DNA from: Bifidobacterium olomucense
GTDB lineage: Bacteria > Actinomycetota > Actinomycetes > Actinomycetales > Bifidobacteriaceae
Assembly (NCBI RefSeq): GCF_012932375.1
Contig: NZ_JAAIIG010000003.1
Span: 124,001 to 188,000, forward strand
Length of the DNA stretch: 64,000 nt
Direction of reading: 5' to 3'
Made by a program: the position numbers and the translations under genes. The notes below the pieces were generated by a model. It searched no databases. It was not told the DNA's origin and was given only the letters and a program-made list of their open reading frames with translations. Of this stretch, positions 53,286-61,639 are shown in pieces (position 1 is the stretch's first letter; each line of letters begins with the position of its first letter).

Positions 53286-55202
53286 ATGGCAGAGGGCACA
53301 AGCGGACGTCGGCGTTTTTCCGACAAATGGGGCAAGCACGAGCTAGACGTATTGGCTGTGCTGTCATCCGCGTTCCCGCAATGGCTCACTTCCCGCCAAA
53401 TTGCGCAACGTGTGAAGGCATACGCGGATTCGTATGGAGAGCTAGCAGATCAAGCCGCCAAGGCGGCATTTGCCAAGCAATTCCAGCGTGATCGTGCCAA
53501 GTTGGCGGCTATGGGCATCGCCATCGAATCGCGGCAACCTGAATATTCTTCTAAATCGGAAGGGCAGGACTTTGCGTCCTATCGTCTTCAGCTTGGCGAT
53601 GAACCGCGCATCCGTCTGATGTTCGAACCGGAGGATATGCCGGTACTTGCGGCAGCCAATTATCTGGCTCGTTCTATGTCCATCTCCTCGGAGCCGGATC
53701 AGTCTCGTTTGACTCAACACGCCTCGCGCACCACACCACGCGTGCCTCAGACCCCGATTCCCGGCCTTGGACTTGATTCCATCGCTCCAGGACTGGGCAC
53801 ACAGCATATTCCTGATACGTTGGTCAAGGTCATCGATTCACGGCGGTTCGCCGCCACCATTGATGTGGATGGTGAACACTTGAACGTGGCGTATGCCGAT
53901 TCCGATGATTTGGCCATGTACGTGTTGGAACATCCCGGTGCAACCATAGTCAGCCCGCAGGAAGCTGTTGACGCTTATCATCGTCGTCTTCATGCCGCAT
54001 CTCTGTTTGCGCTGGCAGATGAATCTGCCGGGCAGATCAGCGCTTCTGTTGTATCGCCTTCCATCAGTCGCGATGTCAGTGAACCGGGTGATCCTGAATC
54101 CATCAAGGCTCAGAATAAGAAAAATGGTTCTGCGTTCCAGACGGGAAGCGAAGTCGATAGACGCTTACGTTTGATGCTTTTCCTGTCCGCTCATTTGGGT
54201 GAAGAGTTCTCCATGAATGAGTTGGCTGAGCGGTTCATCGGCAAAGCCAAGAACGATGATGAGATGAAGAAATTCGTCAACATCATCCATAAGGACATCA
54301 ATACATTGACCACGGTGTCTGACGATGGCGAGATGGCCGGTAGCCAGTTCTTCGATATCGATTGGCCTCTGTTGGATGCCGAGGGAATCGTTTCAGCCAC
54401 CAATTCGTTGGGGTTGGAACGACTGGCTGGAATTTCGCCGCAGTATCTCAGCATGCTGACCGCTTCCGTCAGCTACTTGGCGCATTCTCCGTTACTTCCA
54501 GACAAGCAACGTGGTCAAGCTGAATCATTGTACGAGCGTCTGCGCAAGCATGTCAGCCCCGGACAAACTCCATGGCTGAGTCTTACCGGGTATGAGTTGG
54601 AGCCCCGCAGTTTTTCCAAAGTCAAGCGCGCCATCAATACCGACGCCTTGTTGGATATGGAATACACTGATGGCACAGGACGCACCAGGCGCAGACTAGT
54701 GGCTCCGGCGAAGATCTTTATCGATGAGGGTGTGTACTACGCCGCAATGTATACCGATGTCGGCGCGGCGGCACCCAAAGACAAGAAGGCGTTTGTTTCT
54801 AAAGACAAAACTATAGACAAGGCCAACGGTAAGCCACGAATCTGGCAGGTGCTGCGTCTGGCCCGTATCGAGAAGGCAGAGCTGGTCAAGCCCACCAAGC
54901 AGCTTGATATTCCGAATATGCCGGTCAGTGAGTTGCGCAAATGGAGCTTTGACAACGGCACCGAAGCGGTGTTCATCACCGATCAGCGGGATTTGTCGTT
55001 CACCAAAACCCTTCCCGGCGCAACCATTGAGCCGTATGGGGAGGGGGAGAAGGTTCATCTGACCGTTTCCTCCGATTCTTGGTTTGTAGCGTTCTGCATC
55101 GCTCATGCACGGCATATTGCTGCAGTGGCTCCAGAAACGCTTCGCACGATGATTATTGCCCGAGCCGAACGTGAGCTGAGCATCAGCGACGACAGCAAGT
55201 AA
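53286..55202 (+). CDS. PafBC-like fused WYL-domain transcription regulator
   Basis: 638-residue protein, about twice the length of one WYL regulator, as in fused PafBC of actinobacteria. The N-terminus is a winged helix (FSDKWGKHELDVLAVL, LTSRQIAQRV). A first half-domain with FAATIDVDGEHLNVAY near 191 is a diverged WYL-like module; a second winged helix (LRLMLFLSAHLGEEFSMNEL) starts near 302; the second WYL domain is near 451-560, with YTDGTGRTRRRLVAP. In mycobacteria PafBC activates DNA damage genes. Here it precedes a small membrane gene and helY, the same order as pafBC-tatA-tatC-helY. Confidence 0.8.
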   Translation: MAEGTSGRRRFSDKWGKHELDVLAVLSSAFPQWLTSRQIAQRVKAYADSYGELADQAAKAAFAKQFQRDRAKLAAMGIAIESRQPEYSSKSEGQDFASYRLQLGDEPRIRLMFEPEDMPVLAAANYLARSMSISSEPDQSRLTQHASRTTPRVPQTPIPGLGLDSIAPGLGTQHIPDTLVKVIDSRRFAATIDVDGEHLNVAYADSDDLAMYVLEHPGATIVSPQEAVDAYHRRLHAASLFALADESAGQISASVVSPSISRDVSEPGDPESIKAQNKKNGSAFQTGSEVDRRLRLMLFLSAHLGEEFSMNELAERFIGKAKNDDEMKKFVNIIHKDINTLTTVSDDGEMAGSQFFDIDWPLLDAEGIVSATNSLGLERLAGISPQYLSMLTASVSYLAHSPLLPDKQRGQAESLYERLRKHVSPGQTPWLSLTGYELEPRSFSKVKRAINTDALLDMEYTDGTGRTRRRLVAPAKIFIDEGVYYAAMYTDVGAAAPKDKKAFVSKDKTIDKANGKPRIWQVLRLARIEKAELVKPTKQLDIPNMPVSELRKWSFDNGTEAVFITDQRDLSFTKTLPGATIEPYGEGEKVHLTVSSDSWFVAFCIAHARHIAAVAPETLRTMIIARAERELSISDDSK

Positions 55203-55215
55203 GGAAGAAACACTT

Positions 55216-55533
55216 ATGCCGTGGTGGATATGGTTGATTCTTGCCTTGTTCATGCTGACGATGATTATCGGCGGATTCGTTTATGCGGGTATACATGGAG
55301 CTCATTCGCTGAAAGATATAGCTCATACGGGAGAACGTGTAGGGGAACGCATCTCCGCTATGACAGAGAGCAAATCATCTGACGAGAGTCATGAAGTACC
55401 TCTATTCGTTCAGCCACTGATCGTTGCGCAAGAGCGATATTCGGATGCACATGCACAAGTACTTCGTCGCAAAGCCGACAAGCGGAATCGTCACGTCCAA
55501 GCATGGAATCGCTGGAAACGTTTTAACAACTAA
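55216..55533 (+). CDS. Small single-helix membrane protein in the tatA position
   Basis: 105 residues: one N-terminal transmembrane helix (2-25, WWIWLILALFMLTMIIGGFV), then a short amphipathic stretch (SLKDIAHTGERVGERISA), then a polar region and a very basic C-terminus (ends RRKADKRNRHVQAWNRWKRF). Topology recalls TatA, and it occupies the gene position of tatA between pafBC and helY, but the TatA glycine hinge is not recognisable. No family named. AAGGAAG lies 10 bases before the ATG. Confidence 0.6.
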   Translation: MPWWIWLILALFMLTMIIGGFVYAGIHGAHSLKDIAHTGERVGERISAMTESKSSDESHEVPLFVQPLIVAQERYSDAHAQVLRRKADKRNRHVQAWNRWKRFNN

Positions 55534-55590
55534 CCATTTTTGGTTGTGCGATATGGATATTGCACAACCGGCATGAGGCGGAAAGGCATC

Positions 55591-58188
55591 ATGGTACGTC
55601 ACCATCACAGCAAGGAAGACTCACAATCACATAACCTCAGTCCTTCGCAACGATATGCCACTTTCCGCAAAGTACAACGGCAACGTATGTCGGTGGCGGC
55701 TCGTTTCGCCGCTACTCTGCCGTTCGAACTCGATGATTTCCAGACCGAGGCCAATGAGGCGTTAGAAGCCGACAGCAATGTACTGGTGGCCGCGCCTACC
55801 GGTGCCGGCAAAACCGTCGTAGCGGATTTTGCCATCTTTCTAGCACAAGAGCGTAACGTCAAAGCGTTCTACACCACTCCCATCAAGGCGTTAAGCAATC
55901 AAAAATACCATGATCTCGTGGAAGTCTATGGTTCGGATCGCGTGGGTTTACTGACCGGCGACACATCCATCAATTCCGAAGCGGACATTGTGGTCATGAC
56001 CACTGAGGTCTTGCGTAACATGCTTTATGAGCGTTCTTCAACACTGAACGCATTACGCTATGTGATTCTGGATGAAGTGCATTATCTCGCGGATAGGTTC
56101 CGCGGCCCCGTATGGGAAGAAGTAATCATCCACCTGCCGAAATCCGTGAAGATCGTAGGCCTGTCTGCGACGGTATCCAATGTAGAGGATTTCTCTAATT
56201 GGATCTCCTCAGTACGAGGAGACACCAAGCTGGTAATCAGCGAACACCGTCCCGTGCCACTGGAACAACACGTAATGGTACAAGCGGATGAGCATACTGA
56301 GCCCGAAGTGTTTGATTTATATCGCAGAGATGCTCAAGGGCACCAGACGCTTAAGCTTAATTCCGAGTTGATCAACCGGCTTGATCAACTCGATCGGAAA
56401 GCGGCAAGACGACGCGGCGAAGAAAGGCCGGATAAAAAACGCGCAGGTCGTTCAGGACGAGGAAAGGGCAAAGAGGGACGCACTGGCCATATGCCACAGC
56501 CCGAACGCCACACACCTCGCCGATGGGCTGTGGTGGATGAGCTGAATTTTCTTGACATGCTGCCCGGAATCTACTTCATCTTCTCTCGCAATGGTTGCGA
56601 TCAGGCCGTGGAACAATGCATTAATGCCGGGCTTGAACTGACAACCGATCAGGAAGCGATAAGAATTCGTCGCATCGTAGATGAGATGGTGGACGGCCAA
56701 CTGGCACAAGAAGACTTGAAAGCGCTTCAGTTTTCAAAGTTTCGCTTCGCGTTGGAGGAGGGTTTCGCTTCTCACCATGCAGGCATGATTGCCTTGTTCC
56801 GTCAAATTGTCGAGCGCCTGTTCGAGGAGGGGCTCGTCAAAATGGTGTTTGCTACCGAAACACTGGCTCTGGGCATCAATATGCCCGCTCGATGCGTTGT
56901 AGTTGAAAAACTTGAGAAATTTGATGGTACCGGGCATGTGAGTCTGACTCCCGGTGAATTCACCCAGCTGACCGGTCGTGCGGGACGTCGTGGCATTGAT
57001 ACCATCGGTCATGCCATCGTCGTCGATCATCATGGTTTTGTGCCGGCTACTGCCGCAGCTTTGTCTTCCAAGCGTGTATATCCATTACACTCGAGTTTCC
57101 GCCCCACCTTCAATATGGCAGTGAACCTGCTGAACTCCAGTGATTACGAAACCGCTCGCGTAACATTGGATCAGTCATTCGCTCAGTGGGAAGCCAACGA
57201 GTCCGCCTGGCAGCTGGAATCCCAAATCACAACATTGAAAACTGCGCTGGACGGCTATGAGCGGGCATTCCAGTGCAGTCATGGTGATTTCCGTGAATTC
57301 ATGACTATTCGTATGGAGTTAAGCTCCATCGAAAAAGATGGACGTCGCAGCCTTAAACGAGAGATGTTCTTGACCGATAAGGAACGTTCCGCAGCTTTTG
57401 CCGCACTCGATCAACGAATTCGACAGTTACGTCAGAAAGAGCAGCAACATCCATGCCGTAACTGTCCTGATTTGCAGCAGCATCTCAAATGGGGACATCG
57501 TTGGGCGCGTGAGAAACGTGAGTTGGAACGTGTTCAGAACCGTTATGATTCACGCACTGGCTCCGTGGCTCGCCAGTTCGATCTTATCTGCGATATCCTT
57601 GCCCGTCTCGGTTACCTTGATGTGGAGAGCCATGCAAACGGCAAGGTCGACATGACTCTGACAGATAAAGGCCATCTGTTACGTCGTATCTATAGCGAAC
57701 ATGATTTGGAACTTTGCGAAGCGTTACTCGCCGGCATATTCAATAACCTTGACGACAGGGGACTGGCCGCCGTGCTTTCCTCACTGGTCTATGAGGCAAG
57801 ACGCGGCACAGGCGGCGAACCAAGACACTATCCCGGTGGCATTACCGGCAAAATCGCTATCGCCTCATCTAAACTCCAAAACATTTGTGCGGATATCAAT
57901 ACGATGTGCGAAGATCACGGACTGGAGGAGTTGCAGCAACCAGATTGCGGTCTCCTTGATGTGATGTACGAATGGGCGGACGGTTCGTCTCTCGCCGCAT
58001 GTCTCTACGGCACAGACATGACCGGAGGCGACTTCGTGCGTACCGCTAAACGGTTATCGGATGTGCTGCAGCAGATCGCGGTTGCTGGACCGTTACCTGT
58101 AGATGGGGGAGATGCGCTAGCAGATACCGCGCGCCACGCTGCCGATGCCGTTAATCGCGGTATTGTGGCGTATTCCGGCGTGGAGTAA
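55591..58188 (+). CDS. helY: Ski2-like DEVH-box RNA helicase (HelY)
   Basis: 865-residue superfamily 2 helicase. Motif I is APTGAGKTVVADFAI near residues 66-80, motif II is ILDEVHYLADRFRGPVWEE near 155-173, motif III is VGLSATVSN near 187, and motif VI QLTGRAGRRGID near 457. A long basic insertion with low complexity (RRGEERPDKKRAGRSGRGKG) follows at about 268-290. The C-terminal DSHCT domain (about 690-860) contains LCEALLAGIFNNLDDRGLAA (split at LAGI). Homologue of mycobacterial HelY. ATG at 55591 is selected because GGAAAGG precedes it. Confidence 0.93.
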   Translation: MVRHHHSKEDSQSHNLSPSQRYATFRKVQRQRMSVAARFAATLPFELDDFQTEANEALEADSNVLVAAPTGAGKTVVADFAIFLAQERNVKAFYTTPIKALSNQKYHDLVEVYGSDRVGLLTGDTSINSEADIVVMTTEVLRNMLYERSSTLNALRYVILDEVHYLADRFRGPVWEEVIIHLPKSVKIVGLSATVSNVEDFSNWISSVRGDTKLVISEHRPVPLEQHVMVQADEHTEPEVFDLYRRDAQGHQTLKLNSELINRLDQLDRKAARRRGEERPDKKRAGRSGRGKGKEGRTGHMPQPERHTPRRWAVVDELNFLDMLPGIYFIFSRNGCDQAVEQCINAGLELTTDQEAIRIRRIVDEMVDGQLAQEDLKALQFSKFRFALEEGFASHHAGMIALFRQIVERLFEEGLVKMVFATETLALGINMPARCVVVEKLEKFDGTGHVSLTPGEFTQLTGRAGRRGIDTIGHAIVVDHHGFVPATAAALSSKRVYPLHSSFRPTFNMAVNLLNSSDYETARVTLDQSFAQWEANESAWQLESQITTLKTALDGYERAFQCSHGDFREFMTIRMELSSIEKDGRRSLKREMFLTDKERSAAFAALDQRIRQLRQKEQQHPCRNCPDLQQHLKWGHRWAREKRELERVQNRYDSRTGSVARQFDLICDILARLGYLDVESHANGKVDMTLTDKGHLLRRIYSEHDLELCEALLAGIFNNLDDRGLAAVLSSLVYEARRGTGGEPRHYPGGITGKIAIASSKLQNICADINTMCEDHGLEELQQPDCGLLDVMYEWADGSSLAACLYGTDMTGGDFVRTAKRLSDVLQQIAVAGPLPVDGGDALADTARHAADAVNRGIVAYSGVE

Positions 58189-58281
58189 GAATTCACGGGA
58201 TTCTCATAAGATGTGACGTCAAATGACGTATCGTCAAGTAAGTATCAGGAAAGAATAAAATAGTTCAGTTCAGGTGAAACC

Positions 58282-58307
58282 GGAATATCGATCTCGTCCG
58301 AACTGTT
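58282..58307 (+). promoter_or_regulatory. SigR/SigH-type promoter motif GGAAT-N18-GTT before rbpA
   Basis: GGAAT (58282-58286) is followed after exactly 18 bases (58287-58304) by GTT (58305-58307), the consensus spacing of thiol-stress ECF sigma promoters (SigR in Streptomyces, SigH in mycobacteria). Transcription would begin near 58315, leaving a leader of about 35 bases. In Streptomyces rbpA is a known SigR target, which supports the call, but the sigma factor itself is not in this window. Confidence 0.6.
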
Positions 58308-58351
58308 ACGTACAGTAATACGGTTACATGTGATTCAAGGAGGATGCCGAT

Positions 58352-58699
58352 ATGGCAGAACGCAGCCTGAGGGGTATGAGCATCGGCGCGAAGTCGTTGG
58401 AGTCCGACGACAATGTTGATTTCGCTGCACGAAATGATGTAGCGTATGTGTGCCCGAAGGGTCATCGTACAATTCTGCCGTTTGCAGAGGGTGCTGAAGT
58501 ACCAGACGAGTGGGAGTGCCGCTGCGGTTCCGTGGCTCATCGCGAAGGCGACGGCGACCGTGAGGGCGACGAAATCAGCAAACCGACCCGTACGCATTGG
58601 GATATGTTGCTTGAACGTCGTAGCGAAGAGGAGCTTGCCACTCTTCTGGAAAAGCGTTTGCAGATGCATCGCGATGGGTGGATTCCCGACTACGAGTGA
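58352..58699 (+). CDS. rbpA: RNA polymerase-binding protein RbpA
   Basis: 115-residue actinobacterial transcription activator that binds RNA polymerase holoenzyme and stabilises open complexes. It begins MAERSLRGMSIGAKSLES, and the core has YVCPKGHRTILPFA and DEWECRCGSVAHREG, with three cysteines and His residues near 32-60 that resemble a zinc-binding-like beta-barrel. The C-terminal sigma-interacting part is THWDMLLERRSEEELATLL (sigma-interaction domain). AAGGAGG lies 10 bases before the ATG. A SigR/SigH-type motif precedes it. Confidence 0.95.
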   Translation: MAERSLRGMSIGAKSLESDDNVDFAARNDVAYVCPKGHRTILPFAEGAEVPDEWECRCGSVAHREGDGDREGDEISKPTRTHWDMLLERRSEEELATLLEKRLQMHRDGWIPDYE

Positions 58700-58748
58700 T
58701 ACTCGTACAGTGCGGTAATACATTCTAAATGAACAACACGTGAACTAT

Positions 58749-58773
58749 ATGCCCAGTCATGACGGCTGGGCAT
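58749..58773 (+). terminator. Hairpin after rbpA
   Basis: ATGCCCAG (58749-58756) pairs with CTGGGCAT (58766-58773), 9-nt loop, about 50 bases after the stop. The following bases are AATCATT, so the T tract is poor. Confidence 0.5.
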
Positions 58774-58877
58774 AATCATTGCTGGTATGTAGCGCGTTGC
58801 GATTGAGCCCATCGGCCAGTAATCGGATGGTTTGCACGTGCACCAAGTACAAGATGAATGACAGGGGAGAAGACCTC

Positions 58878-59609
58878 ATGGCACAACACCCGAGAAAAGT
58901 GGTCCTGCTGGATCTCGATGGCACACTGACCAAGTCTGATGGAGGCATCATCGCATCCGTCGTGAAGACGTTTGAGGCTCTTGGCCGTCCTGTGCCGGAC
59001 GACGCCGAGTTGCATCGTTTCATCGGGCCTGCGATCATCGAATCCTTGCAACGTAACCATGTGCCAGAGGCTGAGCTGGATCGTGCTGTAGACATCTACC
59101 GCAGCTATTACGCCGATAAAGCCGTATTCGACGATCCAAATGAACCTGGTAACAAAGTGCCTGGCCGTTTGGTAAATGTAGTGTTTCCGGGAATTCGTGA
59201 GCAACTGCTTAAGCTACGCGCGGATGGTTATTATCTGGCACTGGCCAGCTGCAAGCCGGAGTATCAATGTGTACCGATCTGCGAGCATTTCCATCTCACC
59301 GAGCTATTGGATGGAATATATGGCGCGTCTAAAGACAACACCCGGCTCGACAAGGATCAAGTGATCCGTTATTGTTTCGACAAGATCGGTTTTGATGGTG
59401 ACGCCGGTGACCGTGCCGTGATGATCGGCGATCGTTACACGGATATTGACGGTGCTCGCGCTTGTGGTCTCGACACTATCGGTTGTCGTTGGGGTTATGC
59501 TCCAGCCGGTGAGATGGAAGAACACGGTGTCTACGAAATCATTGAGACCACCGACCAACTTGAAGACGCGGTTAACCGATATTTCCAACACACTGATTCT
59601 GCCGACTGA
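58878..59609 (+). CDS. HAD-superfamily phosphatase, phosphoglycolate-phosphatase-like
   Basis: 243-residue haloacid dehalogenase-type phosphatase. Motif I is VVLLDLDGTLTKSDGG (residues about 9-22, both Asp present), motif II in YYLALASCKPEYQC near 122, where SCK carries the Lys-containing loop, and motif III/IV in RAVMIGDRYTDIDGARACG near 180-198. A helical cap (about 28-110) contains RFIGPAIIESL, as in Gph/PgmB-like enzymes. The ATG at 58878 is chosen because AGGGGAGA precedes it. The substrate cannot be fixed from sequence. Confidence 0.85.
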   Translation: MAQHPRKVVLLDLDGTLTKSDGGIIASVVKTFEALGRPVPDDAELHRFIGPAIIESLQRNHVPEAELDRAVDIYRSYYADKAVFDDPNEPGNKVPGRLVNVVFPGIREQLLKLRADGYYLALASCKPEYQCVPICEHFHLTELLDGIYGASKDNTRLDKDQVIRYCFDKIGFDGDAGDRAVMIGDRYTDIDGARACGLDTIGCRWGYAPAGEMEEHGVYEIIETTDQLEDAVNRYFQHTDSAD

Positions 59610-59677
59610 TCTCGCTGTCTTCAAGCAGTGACGTTGCTGTTACCACCGAGGGGAGCGAGATCAACGAGTGATGAGAA

Positions 59678-59745
59678 TGTCAGATTGAATTGTGCAGGAG
59701 TGAATCCTCTGGTGCCTTTTTATCGTCACTCTATCCAATCTGACA
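59678..59745. repeat. Nested inverted repeats after the HAD gene
   Basis: TGTCAGATTG (59678-59687) and CAATCTGACA (59736-59745) form a 10-bp outer inverted repeat. Within it, GAGTGA (59698-59703) pairs with TCACTC (59726-59731). A short CTTTTT run lies in the loop. It may be a structured RNA 3' end or a small mobile remnant. It lies between convergent genes. Confidence 0.35.
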
Positions 59746-59780
59746 TAACGTACATTATCGGCTATTTAGAAAAACTCCAC

Positions 59781-60167
59781 TTATCGTTTGCCGATTGCAG
59801 ATTTCAATCGTTGATCCATCTCAGATTCCATAGCATGGCGTGCCTGAAAGTACATGGTTACGATTTCCGCCAATACCAGAATCGAGATAATGATGGCCCC
59901 AAAGATACCGACACGTTCATACCAATTGCGGAATATACTATCAAGGTCATCGGCAATCAGCATATAAACCGGAAAAGGCAATAACGCCATAATAAATGAC
60001 ATAACATGCAGTCTGACCATGGTCCAGCTGACCATATGTACATAGGATCTGCGGGAACGAGACTTCAGCAATTGGCCGCGATGTACTGTCACAACAATAA
60101 TAAATATTGCTAAAACAGCAGCGGAAAGCCATAATACGAAAGGTAAAAGATTGTTGACGTTAAACAT
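59781..60167 (-). CDS. Three-helix membrane protein, unknown
   Basis: 128-residue hydrophobic protein with three predicted transmembrane helices (about 7-30, 48-72 and 84-108); charged residues lie between them, and an amphipathic end (ESEMDQRLKSAIGKR) closes it. No family recognised. It follows merR by 18 bases on the same strand and may be co-transcribed with it. The ATG has TTAACGTTAAAC-like AT-rich sequence upstream and no clear ribosome binding site. The gene order garA-merR-this gene differs from mycobacteria at this last position. Confidence 0.55.
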   Translation of the reverse strand: MFNVNNLLPFVLWLSAAVLAIFIIVVTVHRGQLLKSRSRRSYVHMVSWTMVRLHVMSFIMALLPFPVYMLIADDLDSIFRNWYERVGIFGAIIISILVLAEIVTMYFQARHAMESEMDQRLKSAIGKR

Positions 60168-60185
60168 AGAACGTGTTTTATCCGA

Positions 60186-60824
60186 TCAGTCGTAAGATTC
60201 TTTGCGCTGCAATCGTTGCGCTTCAATCTTTTTCCGCATACGCATGGCGGTAAGTTCATCGATTGGTCGTACAGTTCGTCCAGTTGATGGCTGATTCTTA
60301 AGATCTACATAATCCTCATGATCCAGAGCAACTGCGATCTGATGCCAAAGCGATCCCACGGAAACCGCAAATACCGCTTTGCCACTACGCAACAGTTCAA
60401 GCATTTGTTCACTCGTCGTGCATTCATGCACTGTTTGGCCATCACACATAATGGTTACATCGGCCAACTGCGCTGTAGTTCGTTGGGTAAGGAAGCCAAT
60501 GGCTGCAGTGACGTTTTGAAGGTTTACGCCAGCATCAAGCAACTTTTTTGAAACGGCAAGAATAACCACATCTTTAAATGAATACAGCCGGCGAGATCCT
60601 GAACCATGGGATGGATTAATGGACGGCTCCACGATTTGTTTACGTGCCCAATAATCCAGTTGACGATAGGTTATACCGGCTATTTTCGAGGCGACAGTCC
60701 CCCGATATCCGCGTGTGATTTCTTCAATGTCAGGACTTGAAAACAATTCCCCTTGAATTGCACCGTCATTGAGATTCGTGCGTTCCACGAGAGGAACATG
60801 TAAAGACAAATGAGTCTGTTCCAT
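60186..60824 (-). CDS. MerR-family transcriptional regulator (Rv1828-like)
   Basis: 212-residue regulator. The winged helix begins near residue 45 with ASKIAGITYRQLDYWARK and continues with SGSRRLYSFKDVVILAVSKKLLDAG, about 47-105. The C-terminal part lacks the Cys-rich metal site of true MerR and has the extended pattern of the actinobacterial family that neighbours garA (Rv1828 in M. tuberculosis). The ATG at 60824 is selected because GGGGAGAGGG precedes it. It lies 94 bases downstream of garA on the same strand. Confidence 0.88.
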   Translation of the reverse strand: MEQTHLSLHVPLVERTNLNDGAIQGELFSSPDIEEITRGYRGTVASKIAGITYRQLDYWARKQIVEPSINPSHGSGSRRLYSFKDVVILAVSKKLLDAGVNLQNVTAAIGFLTQRTTAQLADVTIMCDGQTVHECTTSEQMLELLRSGKAVFAVSVGSLWHQIAVALDHEDYVDLKNQPSTGRTVRPIDELTAMRMRKKIEAQRLQRKESYD

Positions 60825-60917
60825 ATCCCTCTCCCCTGCACTCATTGTTCATTCTGCATCGACTACTACGGCAAAAGGAAACAGACTGCCGTGGTAATTT
60901 CTACATTCCAACGATGG

Positions 60918-61361
60918 TTACCGTGAAATAATGGCGGATTTAGTAAAGAAGACGAGCCGGAATTTACCGATCATAATTTCATCGCCATTCTTCAATGCGA
61001 CTTGGTCCACACGCTGACGGTTAACGTACGTACCGTTCAAGCTACCTGCATCAACCACGTAGAAAGTACCGTTAACTCTACGGAACACCGCATGTTGACG
61101 AGACACCGTAGAATCATCCAGCAAAATATCTGCCCGAGGATCGCGCCCCACGGTGATTTCATCTTCGTCAAGCAAATAACGGGAACCAGATACCGCTCCC
61201 CTAGCGGAAATGAGCAGAGCCGTTCCCTCAGACAACCTGGTAATCGTATCCAAGTCCTCTTGCGTAAGCGGACGATCACCGGTAGTGGTAATGGGCAATA
61301 CATTAATTGCAGGCAGACCAATGATGGTGGTTTCACCTGCGCTTGGAATCGGATCAGTCAT
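60918..61361 (-). CDS. garA: FHA-domain regulator (GarA/OdhI type)
   Basis: 147-residue phospho-dependent regulator. The N-terminus carries the segment SAGETTIIGL, matching the ETT phosphorylation motif of GarA that is targeted by PknB/PknG-type kinases. The FHA domain (about 60-140) has YLLDEDEITVGRDPRADI, DDSTVSRQHAVFRR and GSLNGTYVNRQRV, with Arg, Ser, Asn residues for phosphothreonine binding. In other actinobacteria it inhibits 2-oxoglutarate-using enzymes. Bifidobacteria lack a complete TCA cycle, so its targets may differ. Ribosome binding site AAGAG is weak. Confidence 0.92.
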   Translation of the reverse strand: MTDPIPSAGETTIIGLPAINVLPITTTGDRPLTQEDLDTITRLSEGTALLISARGAVSGSRYLLDEDEITVGRDPRADILLDDSTVSRQHAVFRRVNGTFYVVDAGSLNGTYVNRQRVDQVALKNGDEIMIGKFRLVFFTKSAIISR

Positions 61362-61471
61362 AATCTCTTATTCTACCTACTCCCCTGATTTTTTTCCGCA
61401 TCATTCTGCAGAAACGCCAGAATTTGTGGAATTCGCCTCGTGCAACAGGTACAGGAAAAAACAAATATAAC

Positions 61472-61502
61472 GAAAAACCCGGAACCACAAAGGTTCCGGG
61501 TT
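61472..61502 (-). terminator. Terminator of the tRNA-Pro transcript
   Basis: On the minus strand, AACCCGGAACC (61502-61492) pairs with GGTTCCGGGTT (61486-61476), an 11-bp perfect stem with a 5-nt loop, followed by TTTCG. It closes the tRNA gene and perhaps the cmk-der transcript. Confidence 0.88.
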
Positions 61503-61507
61503 AATTG

Positions 61508-61581
<74 letters not shown>

Positions 61582-61639
61582 ATGTTGCAAAAGCAACATT
61601 TGGATAGACTACCGTAAAGGCCGCTGGAGTCAAAATCAA

